NCBI GenBank assembly: GCA_002403895.1
Contig: DHIQ01000242.1
Location: forward strand, 1-5,541
Direction of reading: 5' to 3'
Source: Candidatus Neomicrothrix sp. UBA4742
GTDB lineage: Bacteria; Actinomycetota; Acidimicrobiia; Acidimicrobiales; Acidimicrobilacustridaceae
Length of the DNA stretch: 5,541 nt
Shown here: positions 1 to 5,541 of the stretch, piece after piece
Position numbering within the stretch: the stretch's first letter is position 1
How the letters are laid out: each line of letters opens with the position of its first letter
The notes under the pieces: model-generated
The model's database searches: none
Told to the model about the DNA's origin: nothing
Seen by the model: only the letters and a program-made list of their open reading frames with translations
Position numbers and translations under genes: made by a program

Positions 1-25
1 CATCGAGGCCAACCTGCCGGGCTAG
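1..25 (+). CDS. C-terminal tail of a rightward gene (partial, product unknown)
   Basis: Reading from base 2, seven codons followed by TAG at 23-25 give IEANLPG-stop. All seven codons end in G or C, matching the codon habit of the window's certain genes. The TAG lies in a CTAG whose opposite strand also provides a stop for the leftward frame, a common convergent arrangement in compact genomes. With only seven codons visible no product can be named, and a chance reading is possible. Sequence left of the window would settle it. Confidence 0.3.
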
Positions 26-448
26 GCGCCGCGGTCGAGGCCCAGCTTGTCCCAAAGGGTGGGGCCCACCAACGGGCGCCGTTGGGACAGGTGGCTTCAC
101 CTCAGCCCGTGGCTGGTTGACCATGACCTCGTCCACGATGACATTGAGGCCCCTCAGGGCCATGCGGGCCACGGTGTCCCGGTAGGTCGCCAGAAGCCGG
201 TCGCCGATCGGTCCTGATCGGAACACGATCGAGCCGTCGCCCCGCTCGAAGCGGACCCCCTCGTCGGCGTGGGGGCCGACCTCCCGGTAGGCCAGCCAGG
301 CGGGCGGCAACTTGGCCATGAGGTCGTCGATGCCCCACAGGAACCAGCATTCGTCGGCGGCCGCCCGTTCGGCCTGAAGGGCCACGGCCAGCGACGTCTT
401 CCCCGCGCTCGACGCCCCGTTGAGGATCACGACCTCACCGGTCAGCAT
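1..448 (-). CDS. Chloramphenicol phosphotransferase-like P-loop kinase (partial or frameshifted)
   Basis: This is a leftward gene of the CPT-like kinase family, soluble proteins that use ATP to phosphorylate a small molecule; the Streptomyces venezuelae member phosphorylates chloramphenicol. Starting at ATG 448, residues 5-18 form a beta strand and Walker A loop (VVILN then GASSAGKT). Residues 39-44 (GIDDLM) match the GVDSL region holding the family's proposed catalytic Asp, and residues 103-108 (VIVDEV) match its IIIDDV strand. An in-frame GTG at 484 is an alternative start, with a stop four codons upstream of it; neither start has a good ribosome site. After about residue 114 the frame stays open to the window edge but becomes Pro/Gly/Arg-rich with weaker GC bias at third positions. 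The strong codon bias moves to another minus frame that ends at TAG 24-22. The family C-terminal half (about 175 residues in full) is not recognisable. The substrate is unknown; the name does not imply chloramphenicol resistance. Confidence 0.6.
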   Translation of the reverse strand, partial: MLTGEVVILNGASSAGKTSLAVALQAERAAADECWFLWGIDDLMAKLPPAWLAYREVGPHADEGVRFERGDGSIVFRSGPIGDRLLATYRDTVARMALRGLNVIVDEVMVNQPRAEVKPPVPTAPVGGPHPLGQAGPRPRRLARQVGLD

Positions 449-513
449 CGGGTTCGCGGCATCCGGGTCGTCACTCGGGGTCACGAGCCAGGTCTAGTCG
501 ATTGGGTACCTTG

Positions 514-534
514 GACCCTGGTTGGTTCAGGGTC
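514..534. promoter_or_regulatory. Inverted repeat in the divergent spacer
   Basis: GACCCTG at 514-520 and CAGGGTC at 528-534 form a perfect 7-bp inverted repeat around a 7-base centre. It lies in the roughly 100-base spacer between the leftward kinase start (448, or 484) and the rightward membrane-protein start at 551. A weak TACCTT -10-like box sits just before it at 507-512. Position and symmetry fit an operator, or a hairpin in the leader of the rightward mRNA. No second copy was found in the window, and chance repeats of this size occur in GC-rich DNA. Confidence 0.3.
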
Positions 535-550
535 AGGACGTGATGCTTCG

Positions 551-1993
551 ATGGTGGCCATGGAACGCGCCGGCGAACCTGATGTCGATGCGTCCCGCGA
601 GCCTCGCCAGAGGGTCGACACGTCCGCGGGTGGGACCGGATCCGGGACGGGGGGTGGGCCCCGAGACTGGCCGGGATTGGTCTTGCGCTCGCTGTTCCCC
701 GAGCCCGCGGCCGGTGACGGCACCGGGCGTGAGGCGATGTGGGCGGTGGGTACCGGGCTGGCGGCCGCCGCCATCACCGTGGCGAGGGTGCCGTTCATCT
801 TCGACAGCTTCTGGGCGGAGGACGGCGGGCTCTTCTACCAGGAGGCATTGACCAGGAAGCGACCGGGGGTGTTCGTGGAGTGGTACGCGGGGTACCTGCA
901 GGCCGTCCCGCGCCTCATCGCCGCCATCGCTGCCGCGTTCCCCGTGCGTGACGCGGCGGCGGTGTTCGCAGTGTGCGTCCTCGCCATCGTCGCCGCCGGG
1001 GCGGCCTTCGTCGAGATCCGCAGCGCCGACTACATCTCCCGGCGCTGGCTCCGGATCGGCCTCGGGCTCTCGGTCGCCTTCCTGCCCGTCCTGCGGGAGG
1101 AAGTGATCGGGAATGCGGCCAACATCCAGTTCCTCCTGGTGTTCTTCGGGTTCTGGCTCCTCCTTTGGTTCCCGCGCCGTCGGGTGGGGGCCGTGGCGGC
1201 CGCCGTCGCCCTGCTGCTCATCTCGCTCTCGACCCTGCTCGCCGTGTTCCTCGTCCCGGTGGCGCTGGCCCGACTGCTGGTGCGGCACCGTCGAGGGACG
1301 TGGCTCCCCCCACTCGGACTGCTCGCCGGTGTGGCCGTGCAGTTCGGGGGGCGCGCCATCGTGCACGCCACACGGCCGGTGCAGCCTGCCGATGTGGCGA
1401 CCGCGCTGGACTGGTTCAAGGCCCGGATCGTGACCAACCTGGGTTCCGGCGAGTCGGTGAGCAGCACCATCCACGTGGGTCTGGTGGTGCTGGCCGCCCT
1501 CGCCGTTGTGATGGTCGGAGCGTTCGTGGGCCGGCCCGCTCAGCCCGGCGCGGGCACACCGACGCCGGTGGCCCGCACGATGATCGTCGTGAGCCTGGCC
1601 CTGTGCCTCCTCACCGGACTCGCCGTCGCCACGACCTCCGGAATCGCCCTGCGCTACGCGGTCGTCCCCGCCCTCTTCCTCGTGACGGCACTGGCCGTCG
1701 CCTGTGACCACACCCTCGACGTGCGACCCAACTGGATGGGATGGATCCCGGTGGGCATCGTCGTGGCGGCGATCGTCGCCGCCGCGTACACCGGTCGACA
1801 GGCGAGCCCGTGGCGGGGCGAGGCGTCGATCGTGTCCCCGACGAGCCAGGCGTGGGCCGGCCCGTGGTGGTCCCACGGGGTCGACGCGGCGCGGGTGCAA
1901 TGCCAGACCACCCCCGTGGGCGCGGCGGTCAGCATCAAGTCGTTCCCGGACCTGTGGGTGGTCACCGTGCCTTGTGCCGTCCTGGAGCGCTGA
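551..1993 (+). CDS. Multi-pass membrane protein, GT-C glycosyltransferase-like
   Basis: The 480-residue product has about 60 hydrophilic N-terminal residues, roughly ten hydrophobic helices between residues 64 and 412, and a C-terminal extracytoplasmic tail. Straight after the first helix comes FDSFWAEDGGLFYQEAL (84-100) and then GYLQAVPRL (114-122). An acidic pair in the first outer loop is typical of GT-C enzymes, which move sugars from polyprenyl-phosphate donors outside the membrane, and I know similar loops from uncharacterised actinobacterial membrane proteins. The tail (about 415-480) has WW at 439-440 and cysteines at 451 and 475, which could form a disulfide. Sugar-transfer activity is inference; the acidic pair alone does not prove it. 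ATG 551 was chosen because coding upstream would run antisense to the kinase. ATG 560 is an equal alternative, and AGGA at 535-538 is a distant ribosome site. It is divergent from the kinase, with a 232-base gap before the helicase, so probably its own transcript. Confidence 0.85.
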   Translation: MVAMERAGEPDVDASREPRQRVDTSAGGTGSGTGGGPRDWPGLVLRSLFPEPAAGDGTGREAMWAVGTGLAAAAITVARVPFIFDSFWAEDGGLFYQEALTRKRPGVFVEWYAGYLQAVPRLIAAIAAAFPVRDAAAVFAVCVLAIVAAGAAFVEIRSADYISRRWLRIGLGLSVAFLPVLREEVIGNAANIQFLLVFFGFWLLLWFPRRRVGAVAAAVALLLISLSTLLAVFLVPVALARLLVRHRRGTWLPPLGLLAGVAVQFGGRAIVHATRPVQPADVATALDWFKARIVTNLGSGESVSSTIHVGLVVLAALAVVMVGAFVGRPAQPGAGTPTPVARTMIVVSLALCLLTGLAVATTSGIALRYAVVPALFLVTALAVACDHTLDVRPNWMGWIPVGIVVAAIVAAAYTGRQASPWRGEASIVSPTSQAWAGPWWSHGVDAARVQCQTTPVGAAVSIKSFPDLWVVTVPCAVLER

Positions 1994-2225
1994 GCCGCGC
2001 CCGCGGGGTCGACGAGTGCGACGCGTGTAGTGGTGACCGGGTCCGGCCCTTGTGGCAGCTAGACTGTCAAACGCAAGGAGTAGCGAGCGCTCCCCGACAT
2101 GAGCGTTCGCCACCCTGGCGGGTCAACCTCACTTGTTCGTCGCTCTCGATCATCATCAGGCGAGCGGAGTCCCCGAGGCGGACCCACTCCCTGACATCAG
2201 CCGACGAAAGTGCACGCACAACCTC
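1994..2225 (+). other. Non-coding spacer and probable structured leader of the helicase gene
   Basis: This 232-base stretch holds no convincing gene. Small inverted repeats follow one another: CCGCG/CGCGG at 1995-2006, AACGC/GCGTT at 2070-2074 and 2103-2107 enclosing GGAG/CTCC at 2077-2080 and 2090-2093, ACCC/GGGT at 2112-2123, and CGCTC/GAGCG at 2141-2145 and 2162-2166. A strong Shine-Dalgarno-like AAGGAG (2075-2080) has no start codon at normal distance; the nearest is ATG 2099, which opens a 31-codon frame rich in Ser, Arg and Pro ending at 2194. No U-tracted terminator for the upstream gene is visible. Long leaders on RNA-helicase genes often carry post-transcriptional control, but here that is only an inference. 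Confidence 0.4.
2060..2065 (+). promoter_or_regulatory. Possible -10 box for the helicase transcript
   Basis: TAGACT fits the actinobacterial TANNNT -10 pattern and is the best such site between the membrane gene and the helicase. No convincing -35 lies 16-19 bases upstream, although many actinobacterial promoters lack one. Transcription from about base 2072 would give a leader of about 150 bases before the helicase ATG. Confidence 0.35.
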
Positions 2226-3398
2226 ATGACCATCACGTTTGACGCGCTCGGCGTGTCCCACGACCTCGTGGCCGCGCTGGCCGACGGGGGCATCACCGTT
2301 CCCTTCCCCATCCAGGCCCTGGCCATCCCTGACGCCCTCGCCGGCCGCGATGTCTGCGGCAAGGCCCAGACCGGCTCAGGCAAGACCCTGGCGTTCGGCC
2401 TGCCCATCATCGAGCGCGTGGGTCGGGCCGAGCCCCGCCGCCCCAAAGCCATCGCCCTCGTCCCCACCCGCGAGCTGGCGCTCCAAGTCCACGACGAGCT
2501 GGCCCCGCTGGCGCACTCTCGTGGGGTGCGCATGCTGGCCATCTACGGCGGCGCCAACATGGAGAAGCAGATCAAGGCCCTGACCAAGGGGGTCGACTTC
2601 GTGGTAGCTACCCCGGGCCGCATGATCGACCTGATCGAGCGCAAGGAGGTCTCGGTCGCCGATCTGGACATCGTGGTGCTCGACGAAGCGGACCGCATGG
2701 CCGACATGGGCTTCCTGCCCCAGGTCGAGTGGATCCTGCGCCAGGTCGACGGCACCCATCAGACCCTGCTGTTCTCGGCCACGCTCGACGGTGTGGTCGA
2801 CACGCTGATCAAGCGGTACCAGCACGACCCGGCCATGCACGAGATCGAGTCCGCCTCGGTGACCGTCGAGGAGATGACCCATCGGTTCCTGTACGTGCAC
2901 CAGATGGACAAGGTCAAGATTGTGGCCTCCATCGCCCGCCATGCCAATCGCACCATGGTCTTCGTCCGCACCAAGCGAGGCGCTGACCGTCTGGCCGAAC
3001 AACTCGACAAGGAAGGCGTGCAGGCCGAAGCGATCCACGGCGACCTCCGCCAAGTCGCCCGGGAGCGGGCCCTGTCCGAGTTCTCCGCCGGCAAGTTGTC
3101 GGTCCTGGTGGCCACCGACGTGGCCGCCCGGGGCATCCACGTCGACGACGTCGACAATGTCATCCATTTCGATCCACCCGAGGACTCCAAGGCGTACCTC
3201 CACCGCTCGGGCCGCACCGCTCGTGCCGGCGAGACCGGTCTCGTCGTGACGCTCGTCCTGTGGGATCAGGAACTCGAGGTGAAGCGGCTCATGAAGCGCA
3301 TCGCCGTCGACCAACCCATCGTCGAGATGTTCTCCAACGACAAGCGATTGGCCGACCTCACCACCTGGGACCCGAACGCCGAAGCCGTCACGGCCTGA
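2226..3398 (+). CDS. DEAD-box ATP-dependent RNA helicase
   Basis: This cytoplasmic enzyme uses ATP to unwind short RNA duplexes, typically in ribosome assembly, mRNA decay or cold adaptation. All superfamily 2 motifs are present in the 390 residues: Q motif (Phe5 to Gln30 in PFPIQ), motif I AQTGSGKT (47-54), Ia PTRELALQ (80-87), Ib TPGR (129-132), II DEAD (153-156), III SAT (184-186), IV VFVRTK (245-250), V VATDVAARGIHVDDV (295-309) and VI HRSGRTARAG (326-335). It ends about 55 residues after motif VI without the basic, RNA-binding or DbpA/CsdA-type tails of larger relatives, so it is a near-minimal, RhlE-like core; specificity cannot be read from sequence. ATG 2226 was chosen because the Q motif follows immediately. 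An in-frame TTG at 2133 would add 31 residues unlike the family. No good ribosome site precedes the ATG. Confidence 0.95.
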   Translation: MTITFDALGVSHDLVAALADGGITVPFPIQALAIPDALAGRDVCGKAQTGSGKTLAFGLPIIERVGRAEPRRPKAIALVPTRELALQVHDELAPLAHSRGVRMLAIYGGANMEKQIKALTKGVDFVVATPGRMIDLIERKEVSVADLDIVVLDEADRMADMGFLPQVEWILRQVDGTHQTLLFSATLDGVVDTLIKRYQHDPAMHEIESASVTVEEMTHRFLYVHQMDKVKIVASIARHANRTMVFVRTKRGADRLAEQLDKEGVQAEAIHGDLRQVARERALSEFSAGKLSVLVATDVAARGIHVDDVDNVIHFDPPEDSKAYLHRSGRTARAGETGLVVTLVLWDQELEVKRLMKRIAVDQPIVEMFSNDKRLADLTTWDPNAEAVTA

Positions 3399-3403
3399 TC
3401 GCC

Positions 3404-3434
3404 TCGAACCGGCCCCGTAGGAGCTGGCTACGAT
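3404..3434 (+). promoter_or_regulatory. Candidate leaderless promoter for the downstream membrane protein
   Basis: TACGAT at 3429-3434 fits the TANNNT -10 consensus, with a -35-like TCGAAC at 3404-3409 (19-base spacer). A start site 7 bases after the -10 box would fall on the A of ATG 3441, giving an mRNA with no leader, a frequent actinobacterial arrangement. The only Shine-Dalgarno-like sequence, AGGAG at 3419-3423, is 17 bases from the ATG, too far for normal use and consistent with leaderless initiation. Read-through from the helicase is not excluded. Confidence 0.4.
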
Positions 3435-3440
3435 CCGGCC

Positions 3441-4529
3441 ATGCTCACCCGGTCGCCGGTCACCGAACGTCCGACTGATCGACCCTGGGAGGCTCCGCCG
3501 CGGCGGGGGCGGTCCCAGTGGATCCACAATCCGTGGATTGACGCGATGGTGGCCCTGGCCTGGGTCCCCTTCGTCATGGCGGTGCACCTGGCCGAGCACG
3601 ATCCTGAGCTGCTGCGAGGACTGATCTCGGCCACGTTCCTGCTGTCGTTCGCCCATCAGCCCCTCACCCTGGCGCTGGTCTACGGCGACGCTGAACAGTT
3701 CCGTCTCCGCCGAGCGGTGTTCACCCTCAGTCCGCTCATCTTCGCCATCGCCATCATGGTCGCCACCCAGTTCGACCCTCTGGTGCTGGCCGTCGTGGCC
3801 GGGCTGTGGAACGCCGAGCACACGCTCATGCAGCGCTACGGGATCACGCGTATCTACGGCCGCAAGGCCGGCCAGGACGACGGTCGACTCGAGAAGGCCA
3901 TGCTCTTCTCGTGGTTGGCCCTGGCGGTCGTGGTGGTGGCCGGCGACGGGCGCACGCCGGGGCGCCTCGCCCGGATGGGTCTCGGTGACACCAACCGCCT
4001 GGCCGTCGAGATGCTGAGTCGCTTCCGCTCGGTGGCGGCCGTGCTCGTCGTGCCGGTGGTCCTACTCGTCGCCGCGCTGGTGCTGGCCTGGCTGCGGTCC
4101 GAGGGGCGTACCGGGGCTCGGGCCAACCCGGCCAAATGGGTCTACGTGGCCACGACGGCGTGTCTGTTTCTTGTCATCTTGATCGATCCCATCGCCGGGC
4201 TCCTGGGCTATGTCGGTGCCCACGCGATCGAGTACTTTGTCATCGTCCACCAGAGCCTGGGACGCCGCTATGCGGACGGCTCGTCGGGGCAGTCATCGGC
4301 GCTGGGGAGAGCGGTGCGGGCCCGCCCGGGGCGGGTCGGATTCCTGGCCGTGTACTTGGGCGTGATTCTCGCGGTCGTCACCCTCTTGCAGTGGTACGGA
4401 TCGGTGACGATCTACCTCGTTGTGTTTTTCACCCTCGGCGGACTCCACGTGTTCTACGACGGTTTCATCTGGAAGCTTCGCCGCCCGGCCGTAGCGCGTA
4501 GTCTGGATCTCCCTAAAAGATTGGCCTAG
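3441..4529 (+). CDS. Uncharacterised multi-pass membrane protein with conserved-looking histidines
   Basis: I do not recognise a named function. The 362 residues start with about 33 polar, Arg/Pro-rich residues, followed by eight or nine hydrophobic helices between about 34 and 338. Polar motifs lie in or at the ends of helices: HLAEH (49-53), SFAHQ (69-73), WNAEHTLMQRYG (123-134) followed by RIYGRK (137-142), HAIEYFVIVH (261-270), and HVFYDGFIWKLR (336-347) at the last helix. Histidines 49, 53, 72, 127, 261, 270 and 336 with Glu126, Glu264 and Asp340 could bind metal or heme, as in membrane di-iron oxygenases or Brp/Blh carotene oxygenases, but the spacing is not diagnostic of either. The segment 139-232 holds a polar loop, one helix (about 152-168), another polar loop and a helix (about 197-217). 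ATG 3441 was chosen because it immediately precedes the coherent protein and follows a promoter-like site. It lies 42 bases after the helicase; no functional link is evident. Confidence 0.88.
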   Translation: MLTRSPVTERPTDRPWEAPPRRGRSQWIHNPWIDAMVALAWVPFVMAVHLAEHDPELLRGLISATFLLSFAHQPLTLALVYGDAEQFRLRRAVFTLSPLIFAIAIMVATQFDPLVLAVVAGLWNAEHTLMQRYGITRIYGRKAGQDDGRLEKAMLFSWLALAVVVVAGDGRTPGRLARMGLGDTNRLAVEMLSRFRSVAAVLVVPVVLLVAALVLAWLRSEGRTGARANPAKWVYVATTACLFLVILIDPIAGLLGYVGAHAIEYFVIVHQSLGRRYADGSSGQSSALGRAVRARPGRVGFLAVYLGVILAVVTLLQWYGSVTIYLVVFFTLGGLHVFYDGFIWKLRRPAVARSLDLPKRLA

Positions 4530-4599
4530 AGAGAGCACTCGCCGGTTGGGCCCCGGACCGAGAAATCCCTTGAAGTCCTGTAGAGACGCCCTTTTCGTG

Positions 4600-4617
4600 C
4601 CGACAGTTCAGTGTCGG
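4600..4617. promoter_or_regulatory. Hairpin-forming inverted repeat before the zinc-ribbon gene
   Basis: CCGACA (4600-4605) and TGTCGG (4612-4617) form a perfect 6-bp inverted repeat around GTTCAG. It sits in the 126-base spacer between two rightward genes, 38 bases before ATG 4656. No T-run follows, so a classical intrinsic terminator is unlikely. It could be an operator, a transcript-end hairpin or a leader structure. The rest of the spacer shows nothing clear; a TTGAAG at 4570-4575 resembles a -35 but has no matching -10. Confidence 0.3.
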
Positions 4618-4655
4618 GTTACCCCACGACCCGCGTGCGAGAACGGACCGAACCC

Positions 4656-5541
4656 ATGGCACATCGGACGAAGAACCGGGGGGCCGCTCCCCGGACGCTT
4701 TTCTCCCTCGACCGCTCGTCCAACAAGCGGGGCGCCCGGGGGGACACCGTCCCTGAGGACCCGAGCGAGGTTCTCGACGAGGTCGCGCCTGATGACGTGG
4801 ACGAGATGACCGCGATCGAAACCGCCGACACCGCCTCGGACGGCGATGTCGGGAGCGACGAGGCCAGCGCGGCCCCGGAGCCAATGCCTGCTCAGGCCGA
4901 GCCGTGCCCCTCGTGCGAGTCGCCGCTCGTGGCGGGAGCCATGTTCTGCGGCGAGTGTGGTAGCCGGGTGTCCACCGAGGCCACGGGGGCGGACGGGGAT
5001 GACGAGACCTCTGACGACGACCCCGATACCGACCAGAGTGATGACGGACACGGATTGGTTGCGGCCGCGGCAGTGGGAGCCGGGCCGGCCGGTGCCGAAG
5101 TCGAAGATGACGCCGCGCTCGACCTCGACGACGACCCCGACGCTGAGCTGACGGCTGAGTCCGACGACTCCACCGGCGTGCTTGTCGGCGCCGGCGCCGG
5201 CGTGGCGGCCGCCATGTGGTCGGCTGGCGCCATGGCCGAGCCCGCCGGGGCGTACGGATCCTCGGGCTCGGTGGGCGGCACCACCACCTCGGGTGGCTTG
5301 TCCGGGGGCGGCAGGAAGCGCTTCTGGCTGGTCACCGTGGGCGTGGCCGCCATCCTGGTCGTGATCGCCCTGCTGGCCTTCTCCGGTGGGAGCTCGTCCA
5401 AGAAGATCGACGACCTCGCTGCCTCCGCCCCCGAGTCGACCACTACGCAAGCCAGTAGCTCGAGCGTGGCCGTCGCCGACGCCACCACGCCGACCACCAC
5501 TGATACCACCGCGGCCTCGACTGACACGTCCACAACGGTGG
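4656..5541 (+). CDS. Zinc-ribbon protein with acidic linker, single TM helix and Ser/Thr-rich stalk (3' partial)
   Basis: The frame is open from ATG 4656 to the window end, giving 295 codons. Residues 1-29 are basic. Residues 31-172 are low-complexity and rich in Asp/Glu. They contain a short zinc ribbon, CPSC (84-87) and CGEC (98-101), followed by GSRV, the pattern of small zinc-ribbon domains often found at the N-terminus of bacterial membrane proteins. After a Gly/Ser/Thr segment, RKR (220-222) precedes a clear helix, FWLVTVGVAAILVVIALLAF (223-242). The rest (243-295) is Ser/Thr/Ala-rich, with 21 Ser/Thr among residues 261-295, and runs off the edge. By the positive-inside rule the ribbon is cytoplasmic and the stalk outside, so a folded extracytoplasmic domain may follow. 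A weakly hydrophobic Ala/Gly stretch at 174-193 might be a second helix, which would alter this. An in-frame GTG at 4635 is an alternative start. Function unknown; regulatory, scaffold or cell-envelope roles are possible. Confidence 0.8.
   Translation, partial: MAHRTKNRGAAPRTLFSLDRSSNKRGARGDTVPEDPSEVLDEVAPDDVDEMTAIETADTASDGDVGSDEASAAPEPMPAQAEPCPSCESPLVAGAMFCGECGSRVSTEATGADGDDETSDDDPDTDQSDDGHGLVAAAAVGAGPAGAEVEDDAALDLDDDPDAELTAESDDSTGVLVGAGAGVAAAMWSAGAMAEPAGAYGSSGSVGGTTTSGGLSGGGRKRFWLVTVGVAAILVVIALLAFSGGSSSKKIDDLAASAPESTTTQASSSSVAVADATTPTTTDTTAASTDTSTTV

Noticed and set aside
102..350. 82-residue minus-strand frame
   Set aside because: It overlaps the CPT-like kinase in another frame and is a basic, Pro/Gly/Arg-rich shadow.
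269..550. 94-residue N-terminal extension of the membrane protein
   Set aside because: These codons lie antisense to the kinase Walker A region and yield Gly/Arg/His-rich sequence. ATG 551 follows a plausible divergent spacer.
1995..2006. CCGCG/CGCGG repeat as a terminator of the membrane gene
   Set aside because: The loop would be only two bases and no T-run follows, so an intrinsic terminator is not supported.
533..2113. 526-residue open frame antisense to the membrane-protein gene
   Set aside because: It mirrors the GC-rich codon pattern of the plus-strand gene, is full of Arg, Gly, His, Asp and Glu with no hydrophobic core or motif, and the opposite strand encodes a coherent multi-helix protein.
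2133..2225. Upstream TTG start adding 31 residues to the helicase
   Set aside because: The added sequence is unlike DEAD-box N-termini, while the Q motif begins right after ATG 2226.
2376..3821. 481-residue minus-strand frame across the helicase and the next gene
   Set aside because: It runs antisense to a helicase with all motifs intact and spans two genes; its composition (Gly, Asp, His, Val, Gln) is that of a reverse shadow.
5184..5205. GGCGCC-type short tandem repeat
   Set aside because: It encodes an in-frame Gly-Ala stretch in the zinc-ribbon protein and is explained by GC-rich codon use.
4608..5533. Minus-strand frames of 280 and 213 residues opposite the zinc-ribbon gene
   Set aside because: Low-complexity Gly/Arg/His or Ser/Ala/Pro sequences are the expected reverse readings of Asp- and Thr-rich codons. 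The plus strand carries a zinc ribbon and a TM helix in one open frame.

Overview
This is a very GC-rich window whose coding frames have strongly GC-biased third codon positions. That bias, a TANNNT box close upstream of a start codon, the scarcity of strong Shine-Dalgarno sequences and the style of the membrane proteins suggest an actinobacterium (Actinomycetota), possibly one of the less-studied lineages such as Acidimicrobiia. The taxon is an inference; no marker gene fixes it. No RNA gene, CRISPR array, insertion sequence or integrase was seen.

Layout. (1) Bases 1-25 hold what looks like the last codons of a rightward gene. Its stop shares a CTAG with the apparent stop of a leftward gene. 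(2) Bases 1-448 (minus) encode the N-terminal two thirds of a chloramphenicol-phosphotransferase-type P-loop kinase. The family-like sequence stops near base 110 and the coding signal then appears in another frame, so the gene may be frameshifted or decayed. (3) Bases 449-550 are a divergent spacer with a perfect 7-bp inverted repeat. (4) Bases 551-1993 (plus) encode a 480-residue multi-pass membrane protein with an Asp/Glu first-loop motif reminiscent of GT-C glycosyltransferases and a small C-terminal two-cysteine region. (5) Bases 1994-2225 are a non-coding leader with a possible -10 box and several small hairpins. (6) Bases 2226-3398 encode a compact DEAD-box RNA helicase with every core motif. 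(7) After 42 bases comes a 362-residue multi-pass membrane protein (3441-4529) with many membrane-associated histidines and no function I recognise; it probably starts from a leaderless promoter. (8) Bases 4530-4655 are a spacer with a hairpin. (9) Bases 4656-5541 (plus) encode the start of a zinc-ribbon, acidic-linker, single-TM, Ser/Thr-stalk protein that runs off the right edge.

How the genes relate. From the helicase onward all genes point right, but the spacers and separate promoter-like sites suggest individual transcription units rather than one operon. I see no coherent multi-gene system such as a defence island, biosynthetic cluster or mobile element. The least-described items are the histidine-rich membrane protein, the zinc-ribbon membrane protein, and the apparent decay or frame change of the kinase at the left edge.
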